Source: BRH-c25 sp012519325
GTDB taxonomy: Bacteria > Bacillota > Clostridia > Lutisporales > Lutisporaceae
Assembly (NCBI GenBank): GCA_050950645.1
Contig: JBMNHZ010000010.1
Span: forward strand, 1-64,000
Reading direction: 5' to 3'
DNA: 64,000 nucleotides
The notes under the pieces were generated by a model. It worked only from the letters and a program-made list of their open reading frames with translations, did not search any database and was not told the origin of the DNA. The position numbers and the translations under genes were made by a program. Positions 48,588 through 58,037 of the stretch are shown in pieces; position 1 is the first letter of the stretch; every line of letters begins with the position of its first letter.

Positions 48588-49976
48588 TTGGAGAATGTAA
48601 GCAATAATAATCCTGTAAAAGTGCATCGCTGCATTGTTTCCACAGGCTCATCCTCTAATTCTTACCTTACCCGCTATACCTCAGAGAATGTCGAAGAAAG
48701 CATATCTATCTTCAATTGTATGGATAAGGAAGATATATCCAAGGTAACTCCCGGCAGCCATTATGATATTGTCATAAATTATTCCGATGAAACAGTAGAG
48801 GAAATCATATACGATCTGTTCAGTTATTTAATTCCCCAAGATGTTCCCATAAGGGTTATATGCGTATTGGACGAAGACATGTCCGGCGGCAGCATGCCGA
48901 AGCATGTTGCATTTTTGGAAAAGCTTGAGAAGCATAAGTTCATAACCCTTGAATTTGTTGATGACATTCCTGAAGAGCCCGTAAAGCAGGAAGATAACAT
49001 AATATTTTTCGTTGGGCCCGGCAACACCGGTAAGACCTCAATTATTGCTTCCTTAAGTGAAAGCTTCAGACAAAACGGCCAGAAGCTGGCTCTTATAGAT
49101 ATTACCATGAAAAACAAGCTTATCAACTACTTCCCGAAGCACAGCTTCCTTAACACTGGAAATTTAAAGGATTTCTCCATATCCAGGGACTTTTACAGGT
49201 CTGTGAACATTTATACGGACGGACTTGTAGATTTGTATGTATATGACTATGAGTGCGACAAGAAAGGACCGGAGGTAATTTATTTCTGCGAGATACTCAG
49301 AAAGCTCAGCGATTTGTACGATTATATAATTGTAAATGCTGATGAAACCTCGGTAATAAATACTCCATACATATATAAAACAGCCAGCAAAATCTTTATT
49401 GTACATGACTTCATGCCTACAAAGATAAGGTCTACAAAAAAGCTTCTTCTGAAAATGATATCCGCAGGCATCAACACACAGAAGAACGTATCCCTTATAT
49501 ATAACAAGACCCTTAAGGACACTATAGATATAGGACAGATAGAAGAAAAGCTGCTTTTCATAAGGCTGCCCGGCAAGAAGATTATGCCCACAGTGAACCT
49601 CAACTGCAGCACCTTTGAGATACCTTATGAACAGAAGACAATGGCTGCACTAATACAAAACCTTGCCACCAAAGCAACCGGTATAGAAAATACTTCAAAA
49701 AAGTACAGGTATAATATTCTTAACATATATAAATACATAAACAACATCCCGTATACCGAAAATGACGAAATGGAAATTTCCCAGTTCCTTAAGGAGAAAC
49801 TTCAAAGGCTTTCCGACAGAAAGTATATTATAGAATACATGAGAAATATGAAAAACAGCAGAGTTTTCAGAAAAACCAGCAGTCTGATGACGGCATGCAG
49901 AGTGAAGCTTAAGGGCTCAAAGATTATGAACCTGAGATTGAGCAGCTTTAAAACAAATATCAGGAAGCAGCAATAA
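48588..49976 (+). CDS. Receiver-like plus P-loop ATPase with degenerate ParA/MinD motifs (CpaE-like layout)
   Basis: This is about 462 residues. The start is TTG at 48588 after a GGGGGGGA site; an in-frame GTG at 48558 lacks a ribosome site. The first 130 residues look like a receiver-like domain, with IVIN and RVICVLDEDM strands but no clear phospho-acceptor pocket. The P-loop is FVGPGNTGKTSI; the signature lysine of ParA's deviant Walker A is absent. Walker B is YDYIIVNADETS, with Asn where ParA usually has Asp. The C-terminal 130 residues end in a basic tail. The domain order is like CpaE. It is divergent from the actin-like gene. Confidence 0.7.
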   Translation: MENVSNNNPVKVHRCIVSTGSSSNSYLTRYTSENVEESISIFNCMDKEDISKVTPGSHYDIVINYSDETVEEIIYDLFSYLIPQDVPIRVICVLDEDMSGGSMPKHVAFLEKLEKHKFITLEFVDDIPEEPVKQEDNIIFFVGPGNTGKTSIIASLSESFRQNGQKLALIDITMKNKLINYFPKHSFLNTGNLKDFSISRDFYRSVNIYTDGLVDLYVYDYECDKKGPEVIYFCEILRKLSDLYDYIIVNADETSVINTPYIYKTASKIFIVHDFMPTKIRSTKKLLLKMISAGINTQKNVSLIYNKTLKDTIDIGQIEEKLLFIRLPGKKIMPTVNLNCSTFEIPYEQKTMAALIQNLATKATGIENTSKKYRYNILNIYKYINNIPYTENDEMEISQFLKEKLQRLSDRKYIIEYMRNMKNSRVFRKTSSLMTACRVKLKGSKIMNLRLSSFKTNIRKQQ

Positions 49977-50041
49977 TGCTGCTTTTGTATTGCCGGTAAT
50001 AATTGAAATATGTTAACTTACTTATAAAGGAGTATATTGTC

Positions 50042-51307
50042 TTGAAAAAACTATTCCTGATTACAGTTGTCTTACTTATTCTTTCAAAAACCGCAGGCTG
50101 TACTGTTCCAGATGTTCCGGAGGAAAATATTCCTTCTGTCCCTCCGGCTCAAAGCGTTCCTGATATAAGTGATGAGGCGGAGGTCTTGCTTAACGGGTTG
50201 ACTCTTGAAGAAAAAGTAGGACAGCTTTTGATTATAGGGTTCCCCCAGGACATAACAAAGGAATCTTTACAGGATTGTATAGATAGGTTCAGGATGTCCG
50301 GCTTTATTCTTTTCAAAAGGAATTACACGGATTTTGATTCTCTGTATGAACTGGTCAAATGCCTTAAGGAAATGAATTCACTTAATAATCCCCTGCCGCT
50401 TTTTATTTCGGTTGATGAAGAGGGAGGCACCGTGTCAAGGCTGCCAAAAGGCGGTACACATTTCCCCGATGCCCGTCAGGTAGGAAAGGTAGGAGACCCC
50501 GGGCTCACATACAAGGCAGGAAAAGCAATAGGTGAAGAACTCAAAGCGGCAGGAATTAATCTTAATTTCGCTCCGGTTCTTGATATTGTCGAAAGCAAGA
50601 AAAACAGGCTGCTGATAAGAAGGTCTTACGGAAGCAACCCGGAGGCAGTTTCCATTCACGGAACATCCTTTATCGACGGGCTGCAGTCAGCGGGTGTGAT
50701 AGCAGTGCCAAAACATTTCCCGGGACATGGGAACACTAATATTGATTCCCATGGTGCACTACCGGTTATTGATACGGATAAGTCCGAAATGCAAAACAGA
50801 GAGCTGGTTCCTTTCAAGGCTGCCATTGACGCAGGGCTGGATGCTATAATGATCGGCCATATTTCCTTCCCTAAGCTTGACCCTTCAGGCCTTCCGGCTA
50901 CCATGTCAAGTTATTTTCTTACTGACGTACTGAGGGGAGAATTGGGTTTTAAAGGAATTTCCATATCTGATGATATTGAAATGAACGGATATATTAACGG
51001 AGAGAAAACCCTGGAGGAATGTGTAACCGCTTCTTTCAATGCAGGCCTTGATATTTTTATCGTAGGGCATACCGTTTCTACTCAGGATAGAGTCCTGAAG
51101 GCCTTAATGGATTCATGCATGAATGGAAGAATATCAGAGGAAAGACTGAATGAATCGGTACTCAGGATAATTAGGATCAAGCTGGCTTACGGGCTTGCGG
51201 ATGCCATGGAATACGATATTGAAGAAGCAAGAAGGATTTTCGGCAGCAGTGAGCACAAAGCGGTATTGGAGGAGCTGAACAGCAAAATCAGGAGTGCTTC
51301 GCAATAG
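50042..51307 (+). CDS. nagZ: Glycoside hydrolase family 3 lipoprotein (beta-N-acetylhexosaminidase, NagZ-like)
   Basis: This about 421-residue exported enzyme removes N-acetylglucosamine from peptidoglycan fragments. The start is TTG at 50042, behind AAAGGAG; the signal peptide ends at KTAGC, so it is a lipoprotein. Family motifs are VGQLLIIGFPQ, the substrate loop KHFPGHGNTNIDSHGALPV (about 215-235) with the Asp/His pair of NagZ, and the nucleophile in SDDIEMNGYI. It follows the P-loop ATPase gene by 65 bp. A hairpin after the stop may terminate it. Function as a cell-wall recycling enzyme is from the family. Confidence 0.9.
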   Translation: MKKLFLITVVLLILSKTAGCTVPDVPEENIPSVPPAQSVPDISDEAEVLLNGLTLEEKVGQLLIIGFPQDITKESLQDCIDRFRMSGFILFKRNYTDFDSLYELVKCLKEMNSLNNPLPLFISVDEEGGTVSRLPKGGTHFPDARQVGKVGDPGLTYKAGKAIGEELKAAGINLNFAPVLDIVESKKNRLLIRRSYGSNPEAVSIHGTSFIDGLQSAGVIAVPKHFPGHGNTNIDSHGALPVIDTDKSEMQNRELVPFKAAIDAGLDAIMIGHISFPKLDPSGLPATMSSYFLTDVLRGELGFKGISISDDIEMNGYINGEKTLEECVTASFNAGLDIFIVGHTVSTQDRVLKALMDSCMNGRISEERLNESVLRIIRIKLAYGLADAMEYDIEEARRIFGSSEHKAVLEELNSKIRSASQ

Positions 51308-51321
51308 AAGAATATGCGACG

Positions 51322-51343
51322 CGGGGACAGGAAAAACGTCCCC
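51322..51343. terminator. Weak terminator hairpin after the GH3 gene
   Basis: GGGGAC, a nine-base loop and GTCCCC form a 6-bp GC stem between two convergent genes (51307 and 51355). The following T run is poor, so strength is doubtful. Confidence 0.4.
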
Positions 51344-51354
51344 ATGTCCTTCAT

Positions 51355-53214
51355 TTAGAGACTAGCGGCTAGCGACTTAATAAGTTCCTTCACCAGATTG
51401 TACTCAGTAATCATATCCGAATACTGAAGCTGCCTGGCTGCCATATCTTTCTCATTTTCAAGCTTTTCCACAGGGTATTTGCTGCCTGTTTCCGCATCAT
51501 AGGCAACACCCTTGGAAGTCAGGCAAATGTATTTATCGGTAATGAAATATCCGTGGCGCAGCACCGCCATTCCTTCCGACGAGTTCAGCAAATCCCTGCC
51601 CAGCATCGGCATATTGCTGCTGTCAACCCCCAGGATGTTCAATATTGTAGGCATAAAGTCCAGCCCCCCTCCGGCTGTATGCCTTGTACCCTTATATTCT
51701 CCCCCGGGTAAGCGGATAATAAGGGGCACCTTCTGCTGCTTCACCCAATTATAGTCATCCATCTCCTTCAATCCGAGAAAATCAGCCAGGTATTCCTTTT
51801 TATCCCTGGGTATCCCGAAATGATCCCCATATACGGCCAGCACCGAGCGTTCCAATATTCCTCTTTTCTCCAGCTCATCAATGAATTCTCCAAGGGCTTC
51901 GTCGGCATAATGAATAACTTCAAGATAGTTACCGAAGAAAGTATCCTTATATTTGCCGGTATTAAAGCTGCTGAAATGTTTCTTGTCATTGTCATAGGGA
52001 AAGTGGCTGGTCAGGGTTATTAAAAAAGCATAGTATGGTTCCTTGTATTTCTCCATAAATTCAAGAGACTGCCTGAAGAAGGATTTGTCGGTAAGCCCCA
52101 TTCCGCTAATCTCATCTGGAATATAATCATTCTTGCTAATAAACTCATCAAACCCCAGCTTCTTGTACATTACGCTCCTGTTCCAGAAGCCGGGCCTGTA
52201 AGCGTGCATCACGGAGGTCCAATATCCCTCCTCTGAAAGCCTGCCGGCAAGGGAGTAATAATCGTTCAGGGGAAACCTTATGTATGTGGCCCCGTCCCTG
52301 GCAGGGTGCATCGACACGTTAGACAGAAGCTCCGCATCAGATGTCCCTCCTCCTGCAGTCTGGGTATAATAATTATCGAAATACAGGCTGCTTTTTATCA
52401 ATTTGTTCAGATTCGGAGTAATTTCCTGCCCCTCTATGCTTCTTCCTATGACAAACTCCTGCAGTGCTTCAACCTGAATCACAATCAGATTCTTGCCCTT
52501 TCCGGCTCCGAAAAGCCAAGGTGAAGACGGCTGCTCAGATTTCTTGTCCTTAAGGAATTCAACTATCTCCTTCTTCTTATCCTCAGAAAGGGGTAATGCC
52601 GCTTTATATTTATATTTAAAATACTGATAGGCATCTATGCTGTGGAATCCCAGCAGCCCTATATTCTGAACAATATAAACCCTGTCATAAAAGGATTTGA
52701 ATATATGAGGCTGTGTCTTAAGCAGCTCATGCACACCATAGCCGGACATTCCGATGCCTATTACAAGGGCTGACAAGGAGCAAAGGATTCTTTTCCCAAA
52801 ACCTGCTTTGCGCTTTTTATTTAACCTGCCGGCTCTGGCCGATAGGAAAGGTAAAAGCGGAAGGTCAGCGATAAATATAAGGTCGGATGCATGAAACAGA
52901 CTTGCTATGCTGCTTTTCACCGAGGATACGACAGAAGCCTGCGCCAATAGGGGCATTGAAAGCACATCGCTGAAATATCTGAAAAATAATAAATCTGCTA
53001 TTATTACAAATGTTACGACACAGTCAAATAAAAAAAGGAGCGGAAGACGGACTTTCCTTGGCAGCAAGCCGGCCCAGAAAACCAGTATCAGCACTGTTCC
53101 GGCTGCAGAAGCAATTAAAGGTATGCTCCATATACCCGTCCGATCTATCGTTCCGTTAAAAATCATAAGCTTTGACAATACTATAAGAAAAAACAGGAGA
53201 ATATCAGCACTCAT
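51355..53214 (-). CDS. LtaS-type sulfatase membrane enzyme
   Basis: This 619-residue enzyme resembles lipoteichoic acid synthase, which polymerises glycerol phosphate on the outer face. Four or five N-terminal membrane helices (to about 180) precede an alkaline-phosphatase/sulfatase domain. The metal and nucleophile region reads LIVIQVEALQEF and TAGGGTSDAELLSNVSM, where the Thr in GTSD is the expected nucleophile. AVYGDHFGIP and RHTAGGGLDFMPTIL supply further metal ligands. The start is ATG 53212-53214 after GAGGATG; an ATG 14 codons upstream has no ribosome site. Related enzymes also act on other phospholipid heads, so exact polymer is not certain. Confidence 0.88.
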   Translation of the reverse strand: MSADILLFFLIVLSKLMIFNGTIDRTGIWSIPLIASAAGTVLILVFWAGLLPRKVRLPLLFLFDCVVTFVIIADLLFFRYFSDVLSMPLLAQASVVSSVKSSIASLFHASDLIFIADLPLLPFLSARAGRLNKKRKAGFGKRILCSLSALVIGIGMSGYGVHELLKTQPHIFKSFYDRVYIVQNIGLLGFHSIDAYQYFKYKYKAALPLSEDKKKEIVEFLKDKKSEQPSSPWLFGAGKGKNLIVIQVEALQEFVIGRSIEGQEITPNLNKLIKSSLYFDNYYTQTAGGGTSDAELLSNVSMHPARDGATYIRFPLNDYYSLAGRLSEEGYWTSVMHAYRPGFWNRSVMYKKLGFDEFISKNDYIPDEISGMGLTDKSFFRQSLEFMEKYKEPYYAFLITLTSHFPYDNDKKHFSSFNTGKYKDTFFGNYLEVIHYADEALGEFIDELEKRGILERSVLAVYGDHFGIPRDKKEYLADFLGLKEMDDYNWVKQQKVPLIIRLPGGEYKGTRHTAGGGLDFMPTILNILGVDSSNMPMLGRDLLNSSEGMAVLRHGYFITDKYICLTSKGVAYDAETGSKYPVEKLENEKDMAARQLQYSDMITEYNLVKELIKSLAASL

Positions 53215-53326
53215 TGTATCATCCTCGAATTGGTTGCTTTTTATGTGCATGCACAATTAGAACAAAGTATATTCTACAACAATCCTGAGAATTATACAAG
53301 CTGTGCAAAAACTTTGCGGACCGCAA

Positions 53327-54686
53327 TTATCTATCCTGCAGCGGAATGTAATCCATTTTGGGCCGAACATCCACATAAGCAGGCCTGATAATCCTATTAT
53401 CCCCGGCAATGGTCTCAATCCTGTGTGCACACCAGCCTGCAACACGGGATGCAGCAAATATGGGGGTAAATAATTCACAGGGTATGCCCAGCTTATCATA
53501 CACAAAGCCTGAATAGAGATCCACGTTTGCAGGAATATGCACATCATTTCCTTTCAATGATTTAAAAAGCTCAGTAGTAAGCTCTTCTATATTCTTATAT
53601 AATTCAAATTCCTCCAATGCATCTTTTTCCACTGCCAGTTCATGGGCTTTCTTCTTCAGCAGAACTGCCCTGGGATCCGATAATGTATAAACTGCATGTC
53701 CCATTCCGTAAATCAAGCCTTTTCTGTCAAATGCCTCTTTCCTGATTATTTTAAGCAGATAGTCCTTCAGCTTTCCCCTGTTGCCCCAGTCGGGAACATT
53801 CTCCCGTATATTATCTGCCATGTTTTTTACCATAATGTTCGCACCGCCGTGCTTCGGTCCTTTCAGGCAGCCTACTGCAGCTGCTATTGCAGAATAGGTA
53901 TCCGTTCCGTTTGATGATACAACATGAGTGGCAAAGGAGGAATTGTTGCCGGCACCATGATCGGCATGCAGGACCATGCAAAGATCCAGAGTCTCGGCTT
54001 CAACTTTGGTATAGCCATTGTCGGGACGTATCATGTGAAGAATGTTTTCAGCCGTACCGATCCCAGGCTTGGGAGCATGAATAAAAAGGCTCTTTCTGTC
54101 AAAATTATGAACCTTTGCCTGATAACCATACGATATAATGGTTGGAAATCTGGCAATCAGTTCTATACTCTGCCTGAGTACATTACTTATTGAAATATCG
54201 TCAGGATTGTCGTCATAGGAATAAAGCACCAGAATACTCCTTTGCAGCATGTTCATAATATCCCTGCTGGGTGCTTTCAATATCATATTTTCAGTAAACC
54301 CTTTGGGCAATTCCCTGCATTCATCCAATATCCTGTTAAACTCTTTTAGAGATTCTTCAGTGGGAAGCTCTCCGGATAAAAGCAAATATGCAATTTCCTC
54401 AAATCCCCTTCTTTTTTCCTTATTAAAGCCCTCGGTCAAAGCTTTTACATTTATACCTCTATAATACAATTCACCCTCAGCCGGAAACTTCCAGCCGCCT
54501 TCCATCCGGTAGCCTACGACTGAACCGACAGATGTGAGGCCGACAAGAACACCGGTTCCGTTCTCGTTTCTCAGTCCTCTTTTAACTTTATACTTTTCGT
54601 AATATTCAGGCTTGATGAAATCATTTAATAGCTGCTTTTTCAGTTAATTCATTAATTAACGGATTATTTTCAAATATATTGTTCAC
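53327..54686 (-). pseudogene. gltA: Citrate synthase, one frameshift near the N-terminus
   Basis: It condenses oxaloacetate and acetyl-CoA to citrate. The main frame (54505 to 53327) has all catalytic regions: VLHADHGAGNNSSFATHVV with catalytic His, LKGPKHGGANIMV with a second His, and VDLYSGFVYDKLGIP with catalytic Asp. The N-terminal 60 residues (QLLNDFIKPEYYEKYKVKRG and VLVGLTSVGSVVGYR) lie upstream in the same frame but have no start; a TAA stop lies just before. A GTG start at 54684-54686 with GGAGG is in another frame. One fewer A in the run at 54636-54640 joins them. It ends the acn-icd-gltA operon. Error or mutation is undecided. Confidence 0.85.
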
Positions 54687-54715
54687 CTTAGCGCCTCCTT
54701 ATCATATTCAGCTCA

Positions 54716-55711
54716 TCATAAATTATTTATTATCGCTTCTGTGAATTCTTTGGTTGTGGCAGTACCTCCCATATCTGCCGTCAATATGCTTTGGTCTTCT
54801 ATCGTTTTCAGCACTGCTTTCCTTATCCTTTCAGCCCTCTCCTTTTCGCCAAGATAGTCAAGCATCATTGCACCTGACAGGATAATAGCCGTAGGGTTTG
54901 CAATTCCCTTGCCGGCAATATCTGGTGCACTTCCGTGAACAGCTTCGAAAATTGCCATATCCTTGCCTATATTTGCTGCCGGTACAAAGCCCAAACCTCC
55001 CACCAGGCCGGCACAAAGGTCGGACAGAATATCCCCGTATAAATTCATGGTCAGTATTACATCATAGCGCTCCGGTTTTGTCACCAGCTGCATGCACATG
55101 TTATCAATTATGATATCCTCGAATTCTATCATCGGATAAGCCTTTGACACCCGTCTGGCTGCTTCCAGGAAAAGCCCGTCCGACATTTTCAGTATGTTTG
55201 CCTTATGAACAACCGTCACTTTTTTTCTTCCATGCTGTGCAGCATACTCAAAAGCACTTAATGCAATACGCTCCGATGCATATTCAGTTATCGTCTTTAT
55301 AGCCTCCACCTTCCCTGGTTTCTTCATGTATTCAATACCGCAGTATATATCCTCCGTATTCTCTCTGAATATGACCAGGTCTATTCCGTTAAAGGGAGTT
55401 TTTATACCGGGTATTGACATGACAGGCCTTAGATTTACATATAAGTCATATTTATTGCGCAGCATCACATTAATGCTTCTGAAGCCTTTTCCTACAGGAG
55501 TGGTAATGGGACCCTTCAGTGCAACCCGGTTCTGCTCCAGGCTGTTGAAGGCTTCATCCGGAATCAGGCTTCCGGTTTCTTTAAACAGGGCTTCACCAGC
55601 GTTGAAAACATCCCAGAGTATTTCTACCCCTGTTGAATCAATTACCCTTTTGGCTGCCACCGCAACCTCCGGCCCTATCCCGTCACCGGGAATCAGTGTA
55701 ACTCTATGCAT
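54716..55711 (-). CDS. NAD-type isocitrate dehydrogenase
   Basis: This 331-residue enzyme oxidises isocitrate to 2-oxoglutarate and CO2. The N-terminal nucleotide-fold motif is LIPGDGIGPEV. Substrate arginines and metal region are in NLRPVMSIPGIKTP, FRENTEDIYCGIEY and VVHKANILKMSDGLF (catalytic Lys), with NMCMQLVTKPERYDV and GDILSDLCAGLVGGLGF. The pattern and length favour the NAD-dependent type over IPMDH, supported by adjacent aconitase and citrate synthase genes. It overlaps the aconitase stop by 8 bp. Confidence 0.87.
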   Translation of the reverse strand: MHRVTLIPGDGIGPEVAVAAKRVIDSTGVEILWDVFNAGEALFKETGSLIPDEAFNSLEQNRVALKGPITTPVGKGFRSINVMLRNKYDLYVNLRPVMSIPGIKTPFNGIDLVIFRENTEDIYCGIEYMKKPGKVEAIKTITEYASERIALSAFEYAAQHGRKKVTVVHKANILKMSDGLFLEAARRVSKAYPMIEFEDIIIDNMCMQLVTKPERYDVILTMNLYGDILSDLCAGLVGGLGFVPAANIGKDMAIFEAVHGSAPDIAGKGIANPTAIILSGAMMLDYLGEKERAERIRKAVLKTIEDQSILTADMGGTATTKEFTEAIINNL

Positions 55712-57653
55712 CGCCCTCTGCCCCCTTTTCCATCATCTTGATATAGTTCAAATAACCCCCTGCCCTGAGGATTTCGGCGTCTGTTTCCGAGCCTTCAAAC
55801 CTGCAGAGAATCTCAGAGCCCTTTGTTTTGTTCAGAACCTTTATTATATTTCCATTTTTTATGCTTTCTGCAATATTATCAATTTCGATTTCATCATATT
55901 CGTCAAACAGCTCATATTGGTTCTTATCTACAATAACCAGGGGCAGTATTCCTGAATTAATCAGGTTGTCCTTATGGATTCTGGCAAAGGATTTTGCAAT
56001 AATTGCCTTGATCCCCAGATACAAGGGCACCAGTGCGGCATGTTCGCGGCTGGAACCTTGTCCGTAGTTTTCTCCCCCGAGAATAAAACCTCCCCCGTGT
56101 TTCTGTGCCCTGTCTCTGAAATCTTTGGTAATTGTACTGAAACAGTATTTGGACAGTTCCGGAATATTTGAGCGGTATGGCAGCAGTCTGGCATTTGACG
56201 GCATAATGTCATCAGTTGTGATATTGTCTCCCACCTTAAGCAGCAGCTTGCACTCCAGCTTCTGCGGAAGGGGTTTGTTAACAGGGAAGGGCTTGATATT
56301 CGGCCCCATAACCAGCTCAGTATTGCCCCTCTTTTCGGAAGGAAAAATAAAATAGCCGTCATATGCTGCAAATTTTTCAGGAAGCTCAACAACCGGCTTT
56401 TCAACACCTGCTTCATCAGGACTTGTCAAATAACCTGTTAAAGCGGAAACCGCCGCCGTTTCCGGACTGACCAAATAAACCTCGGCTGTGTCCGTACCGC
56501 AACGCCCCCTGAAATTTCTGTTAAAGGTCCTTAAAGAAATACCTCCCGACCTGGGTGCCTGTCCCATTCCGATGCAGGGACCGCAGGCAGCCTCTATTAT
56601 TCTTGCACCTGAAGCCAGAAGGTCTCCCAATGCACCGTTGTCTGCCATCATTTTAAGTATATTGCTGGAGCCCGGTGCAATAACCAGGCTGACATCGGGA
56701 TGTACCCGTTTCCCTTTAAGGATAGCTGCTGTTTTCATCAAGTCTGTATAAGATGAATTAGTACAGGATCCAATGGCAACCTGATCCACCTTTACTCTTT
56801 TAATGTTCCGAACTTCATCCACATTGTCCGGACTGTGGGGCTTTGCAGCCATAGGCCTTATTTCTCCAAGATCTATTGTCAGTTTCTTATCGTATTCCGC
56901 ATCGTCATCAGCTTCAAAGGGAATATAATCCTCTTCCCTGCCCTGGCGCACAAGAAAGTCCCTGACAGCTTCATCGCTTGGGAATATTGAAGTGGTCGCT
57001 CCCACTTCCGCACCCATATTGGTTATTGTTGCACGGTCTGTTGCAGAGAGATTCCTTATACCTTCTCCGGAGTATTCGATTATATAACCGACTCCCCCTT
57101 TGACCGTCAGATGCTTTAAGATATGCAAGGCCACATCCTTTGCCGAGACCCAGGGCTGGAGCTTTTCTGACAGTTCTATGTTCATGACCTTGGGAATCTT
57201 TAATGTATAGATACCATGTGCCATAGCCACAGCCACATCGAGGCCTCCCGCCCCTATCGCCAGCATCCCTAAACCGCCTCCTGTCGGTGTGTGGCTGTCC
57301 GAACCCAGCAGTATATCCCCTGGCTTTCCGAAACGTTCCAAATGCAGCTGGTGGCATATCCCGTTCCCCGGTTTTGAATATATGATACCGTATTTTGCTG
57401 CGGCACTTTTTATAAATGCGTGGTCGTCAGCATTTTCAAAGCCTGTCTGAAGAGTATTATGGTCGATATAGGCAACAGAAAGATCCGTTTTAATATTTTT
57501 AACGCCCATCGCTTCCAATTGCAGGTATACCATTGTACCTGTCGAATCCTGAGTCAGGGTCTGATTGACTTTTACAGTCAATTCCTCCTTTTGCTTATTT
57601 AATCCTGATACCATGTTTTTCTCGATTATCTTGTAAGTCAATGATTTTCCCAT
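55704..57653 (-). CDS. acnA: Aconitate hydratase
   Basis: It converts citrate to isocitrate through a 4Fe-4S cluster. Length is 649 residues, as in the shorter aconitase class. The cluster ligands are Cys in AIGSCTNSSYTDL and two in ACGPCIGMGQAP. The substrate motif SDSHTPTGGGLGML is early, and the swivel domain has GENYGQGSSREHAALVPLYLG. It is the first gene of the operon. Three ATTGCAT-type motifs lie just upstream. Confidence 0.92.
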   Translation of the reverse strand: MGKSLTYKIIEKNMVSGLNKQKEELTVKVNQTLTQDSTGTMVYLQLEAMGVKNIKTDLSVAYIDHNTLQTGFENADDHAFIKSAAAKYGIIYSKPGNGICHQLHLERFGKPGDILLGSDSHTPTGGGLGMLAIGAGGLDVAVAMAHGIYTLKIPKVMNIELSEKLQPWVSAKDVALHILKHLTVKGGVGYIIEYSGEGIRNLSATDRATITNMGAEVGATTSIFPSDEAVRDFLVRQGREEDYIPFEADDDAEYDKKLTIDLGEIRPMAAKPHSPDNVDEVRNIKRVKVDQVAIGSCTNSSYTDLMKTAAILKGKRVHPDVSLVIAPGSSNILKMMADNGALGDLLASGARIIEAACGPCIGMGQAPRSGGISLRTFNRNFRGRCGTDTAEVYLVSPETAAVSALTGYLTSPDEAGVEKPVVELPEKFAAYDGYFIFPSEKRGNTELVMGPNIKPFPVNKPLPQKLECKLLLKVGDNITTDDIMPSNARLLPYRSNIPELSKYCFSTITKDFRDRAQKHGGGFILGGENYGQGSSREHAALVPLYLGIKAIIAKSFARIHKDNLINSGILPLVIVDKNQYELFDEYDEIEIDNIAESIKNGNIIKVLNKTKGSEILCRFEGSETDAEILRAGGYLNYIKMMEKGAEGDA

Positions 57654-58037
57654 AGCTGCCTCCTATATATAATGCAATATTACTACCTCAACATTATAAT
57701 AAGCAATTGCATGAAAGTCAACTAAAAATTGCATAATTAATTTTCTATATTATTAGCTTTATTTTTTACTTTTTTTGCCAGTAGTTGATTTTTCTTGATT
57801 TTGCTGGCATAATATTTCTGTTAACTGCATAAAAAAATGCACATTTATGCTAACAAATCGACATATGTGCAGCCTATAGAAATTTTTCATGCATTTGTCA
57901 GAAAAGTGTCACATCTTTTGCAGGCCCATATACGGCACTAAAAGAATAGAAAGGATATCGCATCTACCTATAAATTAGTTTTGCGATATCCCTTTGCAGC
58001 TCTGTATATGCTCATCCTTAGTGTATTGTACACTGGT
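57654..58037. other. Gene-less region between aconitase and the DUF1015 gene
   Basis: No gene is seen in these 384 bp. The aconitase-side part (57660-57740) is AT-rich and contains ATTGCAT at 57706-57712 and 57728-57734, and its complement at 57672-57678, a possible operator. A hairpin at 57951-57994 is listed separately. A plus-strand TTGATT-N17-CATAAT (57787-57815) resembles a promoter but leads to no gene. Confidence 0.5.
57951..57994 (-). terminator. Hairpin, possible terminator of the DUF1015 operon
   Basis: AAGGATATCGCA and TGCGATATCCCTT form a stem of about 12 bp with one bulge. On the minus strand it follows the DUF1015 stop by about 45 bp and is followed by a moderately T-rich stretch. 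Confidence 0.5.

Noticed and set aside
47271..49976. A plasmid partition locus (ParMRC)
   Set aside because: There is no ParR-like DNA-binding gene and no iterated centromere repeats, and the flanking genes look chromosomal.
57787..57815. A small RNA gene driven by the TTGATT-N17-CATAAT promoter-like sequence
   Set aside because: No terminator of the right polarity and no conserved structure follow; AT-rich DNA gives such matches by chance.
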